This document shows, one piece after another, positions 28,050 to 35,886 of a DNA stretch of 64,000 nt. Source of the DNA: Pseudomonas sp. GGS8 (lineage in GTDB: Bacteria; Pseudomonadota; Gammaproteobacteria; Pseudomonadales; Pseudomonadaceae); the NCBI RefSeq assembly GCF_024168645.1, contig NZ_JALJWF010000001.1:186001-250000 (forward strand), given 5' to 3'. The position numbers were made by a program, and so were the translations under genes. Position 1 is the stretch's first letter. Each line of letters opens with the position of its first letter. The notes under the pieces were generated by a model, which was not told the origin of the DNA, ran no database searches, and saw only the letters and a list, made by a program, of their open reading frames with translations.

Positions 28050-29396
28050 TCAAACCACCGAAAAATGAATCCGAAACGCCGCCCCGCCCATCGGCGAATC
28101 CCCCAGCGTCAGCTTGGCGCTGTAGCTTTCGATGATGTCCTTGACCACCGCCAAGCCAATCCCCTGCCCCGGATGCTGGCGATCCAGCCGCTCGCCGCGC
28201 TCGAGAATCCGCGCGCGTTGGTCCGGTGGTACGCCGGGGCCATCGTCTTCAATGCAAAGCTCAATGCCACTGAGGGTTTCGCGCACGCTGATGCGCACTT
28301 CGCCCAGGCACAGGCGATAGGCGTTTTCCAGCAGATTGCCCATCATTTCCAGCAAGGCGCCCTGCTCGATCGGCACGTAGCACTGATCCGGCAGGTCGAT
28401 AGCGACCCGCACGCGTTTGTCGCGGTAGACCTTGTCCAGGGTGTCGCAGAGGCTTTGCAGCACCGGCCGCAGGCGCACCTGATGGCGCACCAGACCGCTT
28501 TTGCGCAGGCTGGCCCGTTGCAGTTGATAGCTGATCTGCTGGCTCATGCGTTCGATCTGGGTTTGCAGCACACGGGCCTGATCGCGCTCTTGCGGCTTTT
28601 GCGCCATGTCTTCGCTGACCCCTTGCAACACCGCCAGCGGGGTTTTCAGGCTGTGGGCCAGGTCGTCGAGAGAGTCGCGATAACGGCTGCGCTGTTCACG
28701 CTCGCTTTGCAGCAAACGGTTGAGCGAGCCGGTCAGGCGCAACAGTTCGCGCGGGTGTTGTTCGCTGAGGCTTTCGCGGGTGCCGCTTTCGATCTGGTCC
28801 AGCTCCTGGCTCAGCCGGCTCAACGCCTGCAGCCCCCAGGTCAGACCGACCCAGAGCAAGACGAGCAATACCAACAACGCGGCACCGAAGCCCAGGTAGA
28901 GGTTTTCCCGCAGGCCTTCGAGGGTGACTTCGTATTCGCGCACCGGTTGCAGCGCGACAATGCTGAACGCTGCGCTTTTGCCGCCGAGCAGCTTGACCTC
29001 GACGTCATAGACGAAGAACTCTTCACCGTTAGCCTCGCGAATTCTCGCGAACTCGTTGCCGCGCCCGTCGTAACGCGGCTTGTAGTTGATGTTCTCTTCC
29101 TGGGTGGCTTTCGAACGCCAGACCAGGTGACCTTCGCGGTCATAGATGTAGCCGAGCAAACGGCTGTCGGTGAGGTTGAAACGCTCATCAGGCAACTGCG
29201 CCGGCATCTGCAAGCGATTGTTATCCACCCGGGCGGCGGAGATCAGCGTGGTGACGTCCGACGCCAGACGCTGCTCGATGGAGTCCTGCAACGCCAGGCT
29301 GAACGCGCCCTGCATCGCGGGCAACAACGCCAGCATGAACAATACCGCCAGGGTGGTGGCGGCAAGCATCAAGCGGACACGAAGGGAACGAATCAA
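28050..29396 (-). CDS. phoQ: PhoQ-type sensor histidine kinase
   Basis: Inner-membrane kinase that senses low Mg2+ and cationic peptides and phosphorylates PhoP. 448 aa, the PhoQ length. TM1 about residues 8-27, periplasmic sensor about 28-165 (TDSRLLGYIYDREGHLVWRS), TM2 about 168-188 (GAALLVLLVLLWVGLTWG), HAMP, then the PhoQ-specific H box LDDLAHSLKTPLAVLQGVSED, N box EMMGNLLENAYRLCLG and G box EDDGPGVPPDQR...GIGLAVVKDI. It overlaps the phoP stop by 4 bases. The periplasmic part has few acidic-patch residues compared with the enteric PhoQ. Confidence 0.94.
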   Translation of the reverse strand: MIRSLRVRLMLAATTLAVLFMLALLPAMQGAFSLALQDSIEQRLASDVTTLISAARVDNNRLQMPAQLPDERFNLTDSRLLGYIYDREGHLVWRSKATQEENINYKPRYDGRGNEFARIREANGEEFFVYDVEVKLLGGKSAAFSIVALQPVREYEVTLEGLRENLYLGFGAALLVLLVLLWVGLTWGLQALSRLSQELDQIESGTRESLSEQHPRELLRLTGSLNRLLQSEREQRSRYRDSLDDLAHSLKTPLAVLQGVSEDMAQKPQERDQARVLQTQIERMSQQISYQLQRASLRKSGLVRHQVRLRPVLQSLCDTLDKVYRDKRVRVAIDLPDQCYVPIEQGALLEMMGNLLENAYRLCLGEVRISVRETLSGIELCIEDDGPGVPPDQRARILERGERLDRQHPGQGIGLAVVKDIIESYSAKLTLGDSPMGGAAFRIHFSVV

Positions 29397-30070
29397 GTGC
29401 AGCGCTCATTAAACAGGTAGCCAAGGCCACGCACGGTATCGATCGGTTTGAACCCGGCCGGGCCTTCGAGTTTACGGCGCAAGCGGCCGACCAGCACTTC
29501 GATGACGTTCGGATCGCGCTCGTCGTCGTCCGGATAGAGCTGCTCCATCAAGCGGTCCTTGGCCACCACTTGCTGGTGATGCCGCATCAGGTATTCGAGG
29601 ATCCGGTATTCGTAGGCGGTCAGCGCCAGCGGTTGGTCATCGAGGGATGCCTGTTTGCGATTGAGGTCCAGCAGCAAAGGACCGGCGACGATGGTCGACT
29701 GGGTGAAACCGCTGGAGCGGCGCAGCAAGGCATTGAGCCGGGCGTCCAGCTCTTCGAACTGGAACGGCTTGACCACATAGTCGTCGGCGCCGGCAGCGAG
29801 GCCTTCGACCTTGTCTTGCCAGTTGCCGCGCGCGGTGAGGATCAGGATCGGAAATGTCTTGCCCTGGGAGCGCAACTGACGAATCAGGTCGAGCCCGCCC
29901 ATGCCCGGCAGGCCGAGGTCGACCACCGCCAGGTCATGGTTGAACTGCTCGGCCTGATGCAGCGCATCAATGGCGTTGGCCACGGCCTCGACCACGTGGC
30001 CGCTGTCCGTCAAACGGGTTTGCAGGTGATGGCGCAGCAGCGCTTCATCTTCGACGACCAGCAATTTCAT
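29393..30070 (-). CDS. phoP: PhoP response regulator
   Basis: OmpR-family regulator of the Mg2+/antimicrobial-peptide regulon, 225 aa. Receiver with VVEDEALLRHHLQ, phospho-Asp in LAVVDLGLPGMGGLDLI, ILTARGNWQDKVEGLAAGADDYVVKPF; winged helix ending NVIEVLVGRLRRKLEG and IDTVRGLGYLF. Its ATG follows GGAGAGCCTT. In Pseudomonas it is the second gene of oprH-phoP-phoQ; here a REPIN lies between oprH and phoP. Confidence 0.96.
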   Translation of the reverse strand: MKLLVVEDEALLRHHLQTRLTDSGHVVEAVANAIDALHQAEQFNHDLAVVDLGLPGMGGLDLIRQLRSQGKTFPILILTARGNWQDKVEGLAAGADDYVVKPFQFEELDARLNALLRRSSGFTQSTIVAGPLLLDLNRKQASLDDQPLALTAYEYRILEYLMRHHQQVVAKDRLMEQLYPDDDERDPNVIEVLVGRLRRKLEGPAGFKPIDTVRGLGYLFNERCT

Positions 30071-30160
30071 AAGGCTCTCCGGGGCAAATCAACATCTCCA
30101 GAGGTACAGTTTCGCACCTCGATGGCTGACAGGGCGACACCCGCCAGTTAAGCCGCAGAA

Positions 30161-30253
30161 CCTGTGGGAGCGGGCTTGCCCGCGAAGACGGCGGTACAGT
30201 CAACATTGATGTCGCCTGACACACCGCTTTCGCGGGCAAGCCCGCTCCCACAG
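30161..30253. repeat. REPIN inside the oprH-phoP gap
   Basis: CCTGTGGGAGCGGGCTTGCC on the left and the inverted GGCAAGCCCGCTCCCACAGG on the right, about 55 bp apart, in a gap of about 230 bp within the oprH-phoPQ operon. Confidence 0.92.
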
Positions 30254-30303
30254 GGATTTCGCTTAACTGAGGGGCATTGGCGTGCGCCCTCACAAAACAC
30301 GTT

Positions 30304-30906
30304 TTAGAAAACGTAGTTGGCAGACAGGTACGTCTGGGCGCTGCTGGTCAAGTCCAACGAACCCTGTTTGCTGCCGCCGCGCTCGCTCATCTCAGTACTG
30401 GCGTTGCTGCGCAGGTAACGGTAACCCAGCTCGACCGAGGTGTTTTGTGAAACTTGCTGCAGTACACCCACCTGGCCGCCAATGGCGTAACCGATATCGC
30501 TGTCGCGGCTGAAACCTGGCGATTCCTGGGTCATTTTGGTCAAACCGGCCGTGGCACCGCCGAACAGTTTGGTGCTGCCACCCACTGGGTAAAACAGATC
30601 GTAGCTGCCCAGCAGGTTTTCCTGACGCAGTTTAATGCCATTATGCGAGCCCGACACGTTGTCGTAAGTGGCGTAGTAGCGGCCCTGGCTGTCTTGCTGG
30701 CCCACACGCAAACCCCAGGTGTTGTCCTTGTCGATCACACCGTCGGCGTTCGGGTGGTTGAGGTTGTCGTTCAAGGCGTTGGATTTTTTAACCTTGTCGC
30801 TGGTCTGGCCAAAGGTCAGGCCGGCAAAATTGGTGGTGTCGGCGTGGGCGGCAACACTGGCGCCCATCACGGTGAAAGCCAGCAGCAGTTTTTTCAATGC
30901 AGTCAT
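30304..30906 (-). CDS. oprH: outer-membrane protein OprH
   Basis: Small 8-stranded beta-barrel that binds LPS at divalent-cation sites under low Mg2+. 200 aa with a signal peptide (MTALKKLLLAFTVMGASVAAHA, cleavage after AHA), alternating beta strands throughout, and the C-terminal outer-membrane signature TYLSANYVF ending in Phe. A PhoP box lies upstream at 30979-31006. First gene of oprH-phoP-phoQ. Confidence 0.95.
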   Translation of the reverse strand: MTALKKLLLAFTVMGASVAAHADTTNFAGLTFGQTSDKVKKSNALNDNLNHPNADGVIDKDNTWGLRVGQQDSQGRYYATYDNVSGSHNGIKLRQENLLGSYDLFYPVGGSTKLFGGATAGLTKMTQESPGFSRDSDIGYAIGGQVGVLQQVSQNTSVELGYRYLRSNASTEMSERGGSKQGSLDLTSSAQTYLSANYVF

Positions 30907-30978
30907 TGGGGCATTTCCTCATGCGCTATGTGCTTTTTGGGTACGGGGCAAGGTTACTGACCGCACCCTGTACTGCCC

Positions 30979-31006
30979 CTGAACGCACGCTGAACCTGAG
31001 CTGAAT
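30979..31006 (-). promoter_or_regulatory. PhoP box of oprH
   Basis: Minus strand: ATTCAG-N5-GTTCAG-N5-GTTCAG, three hexamers with exact 5-nt spacers, about 75-100 bp before the oprH ATG. PhoP binds two such direct repeats in Pseudomonas. Confidence 0.85.
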
Positions 31007-31052
31007 CAAATCGACTACGCTGTTCTGACGTTTTTTAATAAGGAGATTAACC

Positions 31053-31844
31053 ATGCGTGTATTTCTCGCCCTTGTATTACTGGCCGTGAGCGGGCTCAGC
31101 CAGGCCGCCATCAAGACCCAGGAAATTCCCTATCAGAGTGCCGACGGCACCAAGCTGATTGGCTATTACGCCTACGACGACGCCATTAAAGGCCCACGCC
31201 CGGGTGTGGTGGTGGTGCATGAATGGTGGGGGCTCAACGACTACGCCAAGCGGCGCGCCCGCGATCTGGCCGGTCTGGGTTACAGCGCGCTGGCGATCGA
31301 CATGTATGGCGACGGCAAAAACACCGAACACCCCAAGGACGCCATGGCGTTCATGCAAGCAGCGTCGAAGGACAGTGCCGCGGCCAGCGCGCGGTTTCAG
31401 GCCGGGCTCGATTTGCTGAAGAAACAGCCGCAGACCGATCCAGCCAAACTGGCGGCCATCGGTTATTGCTTCGGCGGCAAGGTGGTGCTGGATGCGGCAC
31501 GTCAGGGCTTGCCGCTGGCGGGCGTGGTGAGTTTCCACGGTGCGCTGGCGACCGATACGCCGGCGGTGCCTGGCAGTGTGAAAGCGAAAATCCTGGTGGA
31601 GCATGGCGCGCAGGACAGCATGGTGACGGCGGAAAACGTGACGGCGTTCAAGGCGGAAATGGACAAGGCCGGCGCCGACTATAAATTCGTCAGCCTCGAA
31701 GGCGCCAAGCATGGGTTCAGCAACCCTGATGCGGATCGTCTGAGCCATGGCGATCATGGCGGGCCGGACATTGGTTACAACAAGGCTGCCGATGAGAAGT
31801 CGTGGGCGGACATGCAGGCGTTTTTCAAGAAGATTTTTGGCTGA
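31053..31844 (+). CDS. exported dienelactone hydrolase-family protein
   Basis: A 263-aa alpha/beta hydrolase with a signal peptide (MRVFLALVLLAVSGLSQAA). The dienelactone hydrolase triad is visible: nucleophilic Cys in AAIGYCFGGKVVLDAA, Asp in VEHGAQDSMVT and His in LEGAKHGFSNPDAD; the HEWWGLNDYAKRRARDLAGLGYSALAIDMYG segment is typical. It is likely periplasmic, which is unusual for catabolic DLH enzymes but common in this subfamily; the substrate is unknown. It is divergent from oprH, and its ATG has AAGGAGA 8 bp upstream. Confidence 0.92.
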   Translation: MRVFLALVLLAVSGLSQAAIKTQEIPYQSADGTKLIGYYAYDDAIKGPRPGVVVVHEWWGLNDYAKRRARDLAGLGYSALAIDMYGDGKNTEHPKDAMAFMQAASKDSAAASARFQAGLDLLKKQPQTDPAKLAAIGYCFGGKVVLDAARQGLPLAGVVSFHGALATDTPAVPGSVKAKILVEHGAQDSMVTAENVTAFKAEMDKAGADYKFVSLEGAKHGFSNPDADRLSHGDHGGPDIGYNKAADEKSWADMQAFFKKIFG

Positions 31845-31855
31845 TCAGATAGACC

Positions 31856-31991
31856 TCTGTGGCGAGGGGGCTTGCCCCCGTTCGGCTGCGAAGCAGTCGT
31901 AAACCCGATCAACGCAGTGTGTCTATCGACATGCGATTGTAGGTTTTGGGGCTGCTTCGCCGCCCAACGGGGGCAAGCCCCCTCGCCACAA
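31856..31991. repeat. REP pair, TGTGGCGAGGGGGCTTGCCCCC family
   Basis: CTGTGGCGAGGGGGCTTGCC on the left and the inverted GGCAAGCCCCCTCGCCACA on the right, about 90 bp apart. Confidence 0.9.
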
Positions 31992-32042
31992 AAGCCCTGC
32001 TGCCACTACCCAGCCATTGAGCTAATCGGCAAAATGCCCGTC

Positions 32043-32768
32043 ATGAATCCCATCCCCGCCCTGCCCGCCTGCTGCACCCCGCTCGACGCCCATTGGCCGC
32101 TGCCGTTTGTGCTGCCCGATACGGTCCTGCTGGGCACCCGCTTCGATACCAAGCAACTGGCCAGCGATGATTTCCAGCGCAGCGCCATTGAGCCGCCCGC
32201 GAGCATCCAGCGTTCGGTGGCCAAGCGCCAGGCCGAGTTTCTCGCCGGGCGAGTCTGCGCTCGGGCCGCGTTGCAACAACTGGAAGGGCTGAGCTTCATT
32301 CCGGCCATCGGCGACGACCGCGCACCGGTGTGGCCAGCGCATATCACCGGTTCGATCACCCACAGCACTGGCCGGGCCGCAGCGATTGTCGCGAACAAGG
32401 CCCATTGGCGCGGTTTGGGGATGGACCTGGAAAACCTGCTTGAGGCAGAACGGGCCGAACGCCTGGCCGGGGAAATTCTCACCAGGCCTGAGTTACAGCG
32501 TATGGCCACCGGGGCTCGCGATCAGCTGGCGATGGTAGTAACGCTGACGTTTTCGGTGAAAGAAAGCCTGTTCAAGGCGCTCTACCCGATCGTCCAAAAA
32601 CGCTTCTATTTCGAGCACGCCGAAGTGCTGGAGTGGAGCGAGGGCGGTGAAGTGCGGTTGCGACTGCTGACCGACCTGTCCAGTGAATGGCGCAGCGGCA
32701 CTGAGCTGGATGCACAGTTTACGGTGATGGATGGGCAGTTGTTGAGTCTGGTCAGTATCAAGGCCTGA
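32043..32768 (+). CDS. 4'-phosphopantetheinyl transferase (EntD/PcpS type)
   Basis: Transfers the phosphopantetheine arm of CoA to carrier proteins of fatty acid, siderophore and peptide synthesis. 241 aa from MNPIPALPACC at 32043 (an in-frame ATG three codons earlier also exists). Motifs: RQAEFLAGRVCARAALQQL, GSITHSTGRAAAIV, Mg2+-binding GLGMDLENLLE and FSVKESLFKALYPIV. In P. aeruginosa the single broad-range enzyme PcpS occupies the same neighbourhood (near nrdA and oprH), so this is probably its orthologue. Confidence 0.93.
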   Translation: MNPIPALPACCTPLDAHWPLPFVLPDTVLLGTRFDTKQLASDDFQRSAIEPPASIQRSVAKRQAEFLAGRVCARAALQQLEGLSFIPAIGDDRAPVWPAHITGSITHSTGRAAAIVANKAHWRGLGMDLENLLEAERAERLAGEILTRPELQRMATGARDQLAMVVTLTFSVKESLFKALYPIVQKRFYFEHAEVLEWSEGGEVRLRLLTDLSSEWRSGTELDAQFTVMDGQLLSLVSIKA

Positions 32769-32827
32769 AGACTTTCAGTGTTTGGAATGGCCTCATCGCG
32801 ATGGGGCCCTAAAAAACACCAACAATC

Positions 32828-34438
32828 TCAACGCCGCTCCTGATTCCTCGGCCAGCTCAAACTGAAACACGCCCCGCCCAGGCTTTTGCTCTTGCCGATC
32901 AACGCCCGCCCGTCATGCCAATGGATGATCCGCCGCACGATCGACAATCCCAGCCCATGCCCGCCCGAGGCGCGGGTACGGCTGTCGTCGAGGCGCAGGA
33001 ACGGGGTGAAGATTTTCTCCCACGCGGTTTCCGGCACGCCCGGCCCGTCATCCTCGACATCCACCCGACAGCGCTGCTGCCCCACCTGATAGCTGACGGT
33101 CACCCGTGAATGGGCGTGGCGCATGGCGTTGCTCACCAGGTTCTGCAACGCCCGGTGCAAGTAACGTGGCTCGGCCTCGACCCAGGCGCCGTCGCAATCG
33201 GCGGCCGACAGGCACAAGCCACGCTGCACCGTGACCTCGGCGCGCAACGGTGCCAGCTCTTCGATCACCTGATTGACCAACGCATCCAGATCGATGCGCT
33301 GGAAATTCAGCGCCGGCGAGCCCTGCTCCAGCCGCGCATAGGTAAGCATCTCGTCGACCAGCCGATCGAGGTCCTCGATATCGTGGTCCATCCCTTCGCG
33401 GTATTTCTCCAGCGCCTCAGGCGTGGTGGCCGAGCCGATCATCTCCAGGCCAAAACGCAGGCGCGCCACCGGTGTGCGCAATTCGTGGGACACGGCACGC
33501 ACCAGTTCTCGCTGAATCGCCAACAATTGCTGCAAGTGCTCAGCCATGCCGTTGAACGCCGAGGCCAGCCGCCCCACCGAGTCCGCGCCGCGTGCCGGTA
33601 CGCGGGTTTCCAGGCTGCCCTTGGCGATGCGGGTGGCGGCGGCTTCCAGCCCGCGTAAACGACGCTCCAGCTGGCGCACCAACAGATAGACAATCAAACC
33701 GATCAGGCTCAAGCCAAGGGCCGCGATCAGCACCAGCCACTCGGGCGGGTAAGGATTCATCTGATACAACGGGCCGATTTCCAGCACCCACGGCGTACCG
33801 ACCATGCCGGCAAACACCCGGATCGAATCACCGCCCTTGCCCAACGCCATCACCGTGTCGCCTTCTGAAACGCGGCGGCTCTGGTCTTCGTCCATGTCGG
33901 CCTCATCGACCGTCACCAGCCGCAGATCGAAGCCGAAACCCTTATCTTCCTTTAACTGCGCCAGGCGCTTGGGCTGCTCGGCCACCGGGTAGCGCACCAG
34001 TTCATCGGCCAACAGGTAAATGGTCGCCCTCGCCAGTTGCTCGCTGATTTGCTGGACTTCACCGGTGAGCACCAGTTGCTCCTTGTCGCTGACCAGGCGA
34101 TAAACCTTAGCCGCATGCGGGCCGGTCTGCTCCACCAGTGCCTGGCCGTGCAGCACGCGGGTGCGCTGGGTCAGGTCGAGGTCGGTCTGGGGGAACGTGT
34201 TCAGCGCCAGCGGAATCCCGAGCAATCGCTCCCACACCAGCAAGGCCCGGTGGCGCTCGGTCTCGTTCATCGGTTGCAGGTTATTGGCCATCAGCGAGAA
34301 CGTGCCATGGGCCAGGCGCTCGCGGTACTGCTCGCTGCGCACCTGATTAAGCAGGTGCAAAGCCAGCACGCCGAGCACAGCCACCAGAATCAGCGCCGCG
34401 CACATGCCGCCATAGATACGCAGGAAGATCGAGTTCAC
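32828..34438 (-). CDS. RstB-like sensor histidine kinase
   Basis: A 536-aa inner-membrane kinase: TM1 about residues 5-28, a periplasmic region of about 190 residues, TM2 about 232-254 (WLVLIAALGLSLIGLIVYLLV), HAMP, H box LVRAVSHELRTPVARLRFGLEM, N box LHRALQNLVSNAMRHAHS, G boxes EDDGPGVPETAWEKIFTPFLRLDDSRTRASGGHGLGLSIVRRI. It overlaps the upstream response regulator stop by 4 bases. The pair sits beside nrdA as PA1157/PA1158 do in P. aeruginosa. The signal is unknown. Confidence 0.92.
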   Translation of the reverse strand: MNSIFLRIYGGMCAALILVAVLGVLALHLLNQVRSEQYRERLAHGTFSLMANNLQPMNETERHRALLVWERLLGIPLALNTFPQTDLDLTQRTRVLHGQALVEQTGPHAAKVYRLVSDKEQLVLTGEVQQISEQLARATIYLLADELVRYPVAEQPKRLAQLKEDKGFGFDLRLVTVDEADMDEDQSRRVSEGDTVMALGKGGDSIRVFAGMVGTPWVLEIGPLYQMNPYPPEWLVLIAALGLSLIGLIVYLLVRQLERRLRGLEAAATRIAKGSLETRVPARGADSVGRLASAFNGMAEHLQQLLAIQRELVRAVSHELRTPVARLRFGLEMIGSATTPEALEKYREGMDHDIEDLDRLVDEMLTYARLEQGSPALNFQRIDLDALVNQVIEELAPLRAEVTVQRGLCLSAADCDGAWVEAEPRYLHRALQNLVSNAMRHAHSRVTVSYQVGQQRCRVDVEDDGPGVPETAWEKIFTPFLRLDDSRTRASGGHGLGLSIVRRIIHWHDGRALIGKSKSLGGACFSLSWPRNQERR

Positions 34439-35148
34439 AGGGTGCAGGCTTCCGGCACGAACAAATAGCCTTTGCTGCGGATGGTCTTGATCAGCCGCGG
34501 ATGCTCCGGGTCATCGCCGATCTTGGGGCGGATGCGCGAGATGCGCACGTCAATGGAGCGGTCCTGACCGTCGTAACCGATACCACGCAGCGCGGTGAAA
34601 ATCTCTTCGCGAGACAGGATTCGCCCGGCATTGGCCACCAGCAGCCAGAGCAAATCGAACTCGGCGCTGGTGAGCTCGATGCCTTTGTCCTGCAACCAGG
34701 CTTCGCGCAATGCGTTGTCCACCACCAACGGGCCGAACTGCAGGCGCCGGAGTTTTTCCGGGGCAACTTCAGGCGCTTCGCTACGACGCAGCAAGGCCTG
34801 GATGCGCGCCAGCAATAAACGCGGACGCACCGGTTTACAGACGTAGTCGTCGGCGCCCAGGTCCAGGCCAAGAATCTGATCGGTATCGTCGCTGCGCGCG
34901 GTGAGCATCAGGATCGGCCCATCATATTTGTCACGGACCTTGCGGCAGATGTTCAAGCCGTCTTCGCCGGGGAGCATCAGGTCGAGGATCACCAGATCCG
35001 GTTTCTCCTTGATGATGCGTGCCGCGGCCAGGGCGCCATTGCCCTCGATCGATACGCGCAGGCCGTTGGTTTCCAGGTAATCGCGGGTCAGTTCGGCCAG
35101 ACGCTGGTCGTCTTCGACAATCAATACCTGCCAGGCTTCTTGCTCCAC
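34435..35148 (-). CDS. RstA-like OmpR-family response regulator
   Basis: 237 aa. Receiver: VLIVEDDQRLAELTRDYLE, phospho-Asp in LVILDLMLPGEDGLNIC, MLTARSDDTDQILGLDLGADDYVCKPVRP; winged helix ending RSIDVRISRIRPKIGDDPEHPRLIKTIRSKGYLFV. The IRPKIGDDP wording is typical of RstA-like regulators. It is translated together with the kinase downstream and is divergent from nrdA. Confidence 0.93.
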   Translation of the reverse strand: MEQEAWQVLIVEDDQRLAELTRDYLETNGLRVSIEGNGALAAARIIKEKPDLVILDLMLPGEDGLNICRKVRDKYDGPILMLTARSDDTDQILGLDLGADDYVCKPVRPRLLLARIQALLRRSEAPEVAPEKLRRLQFGPLVVDNALREAWLQDKGIELTSAEFDLLWLLVANAGRILSREEIFTALRGIGYDGQDRSIDVRISRIRPKIGDDPEHPRLIKTIRSKGYLFVPEACTL

Positions 35149-35438
35149 GATGACCTCTGCTTGCCAACACCATCAATAAGGAAGGATCCGCCCGTCTTTT
35201 TGTAATGATTGGGGAGGATAAGAATGCATCCGCGTTGGCCGATTGTATAAACGCCACACGTCTGGAACACAAGCCGGTAAATGCGTTCGGACACAACGGT
35301 TTTTTGTGATAGGGTTCGCGCCCTTAAAAATCCGGATGACGGTTTTCAGTCGCTGAAAATCAGTGAAAAATGGTCGGCTCCAGCCAGGTCGCGGCCTACA
35401 CGCCTGTTCTCTCTTTCACACACAATTTACGCACAGGT
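35149..35438. other. upstream part of the RstA-like / nrdA intergenic region
   Basis: No gene is supported. It should contain the response-regulator promoter on the minus strand; the sequence is AT-richer than its surroundings, as expected for promoter DNA. Confidence 0.5.
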
Positions 35439-35447
35439 TTATCCACA
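35439..35447 (+). promoter_or_regulatory. DnaA box
   Basis: TTATCCACA, a perfect consensus DnaA box, 9 bp upstream of the -35 element of the nrdA promoter. Confidence 0.65.
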
Positions 35448-35456
35448 GGTAGTACG

Positions 35457-35485
35457 TTGCAACACCCTCCAAAACGCATTATCTT
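35457..35485 (+). promoter_or_regulatory. sigma-70 promoter of nrdA
   Basis: TTGCAA at 35457-35462, a 17-bp spacer and TATCTT at 35480-35485. Transcription from about 35492 would give a leader near 395 nt. Confidence 0.7.
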
Positions 35486-35497
35486 GTACCTCGGCGC

Positions 35498-35526
35498 AAA
35501 AAAAACCCTACATGTAGGGTTTTATG
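35498..35526. terminator. palindromic hairpin at the start of the nrdA leader
   Basis: AAACCCTACATGTAGGGTTT (35503-35522), a perfect palindrome with A-run before and T-run after. On the minus strand it is followed by about eight U, a canonical terminator; on the plus strand by four U, so it could attenuate nrdA. Confidence 0.65.
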
Positions 35527-35834
35527 CCAAAAACCAAACACAAACCGGACACCGATTTCAAGCGCTTTTATTGCCTCTTTCCGGTTGAACCAAACGTATT
35601 TTCGAAAGACCAAACCGCGCCTGCGGATGGCTACTGTTTTTAAGCCCGAAACGGCGATAACGGTACGGGTGTTGCAGTCATTTACTGCCGCCCAAAACGG
35701 AATTCGGTTTCAGGCCCAAGGCGTGACACCAAAGACTTCGGCACGGAAGCGGCGCCCAATAGCCCCCTTCCTGATCTGTCCCGAAGTTGGTATGCCCGGC
35801 CCCCGCCGGTTGTAGTACTTCAGGACAGAACGGT

Positions 35835-35853
35835 GGGCACCGTAATGGTGCCC
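35835..35853 (+). promoter_or_regulatory. leader hairpin before nrdA start
   Basis: GGGCACC-GTAAT-GGTGCCC, a 7-bp GC-rich stem 33 nt before the nrdA ATG. Between 35527 and 35834 I see no gene or other clear signal. Confidence 0.55.
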
Positions 35854-35886
35854 AAACAAACATAGAGAATGTGGAGATACCCCCCC

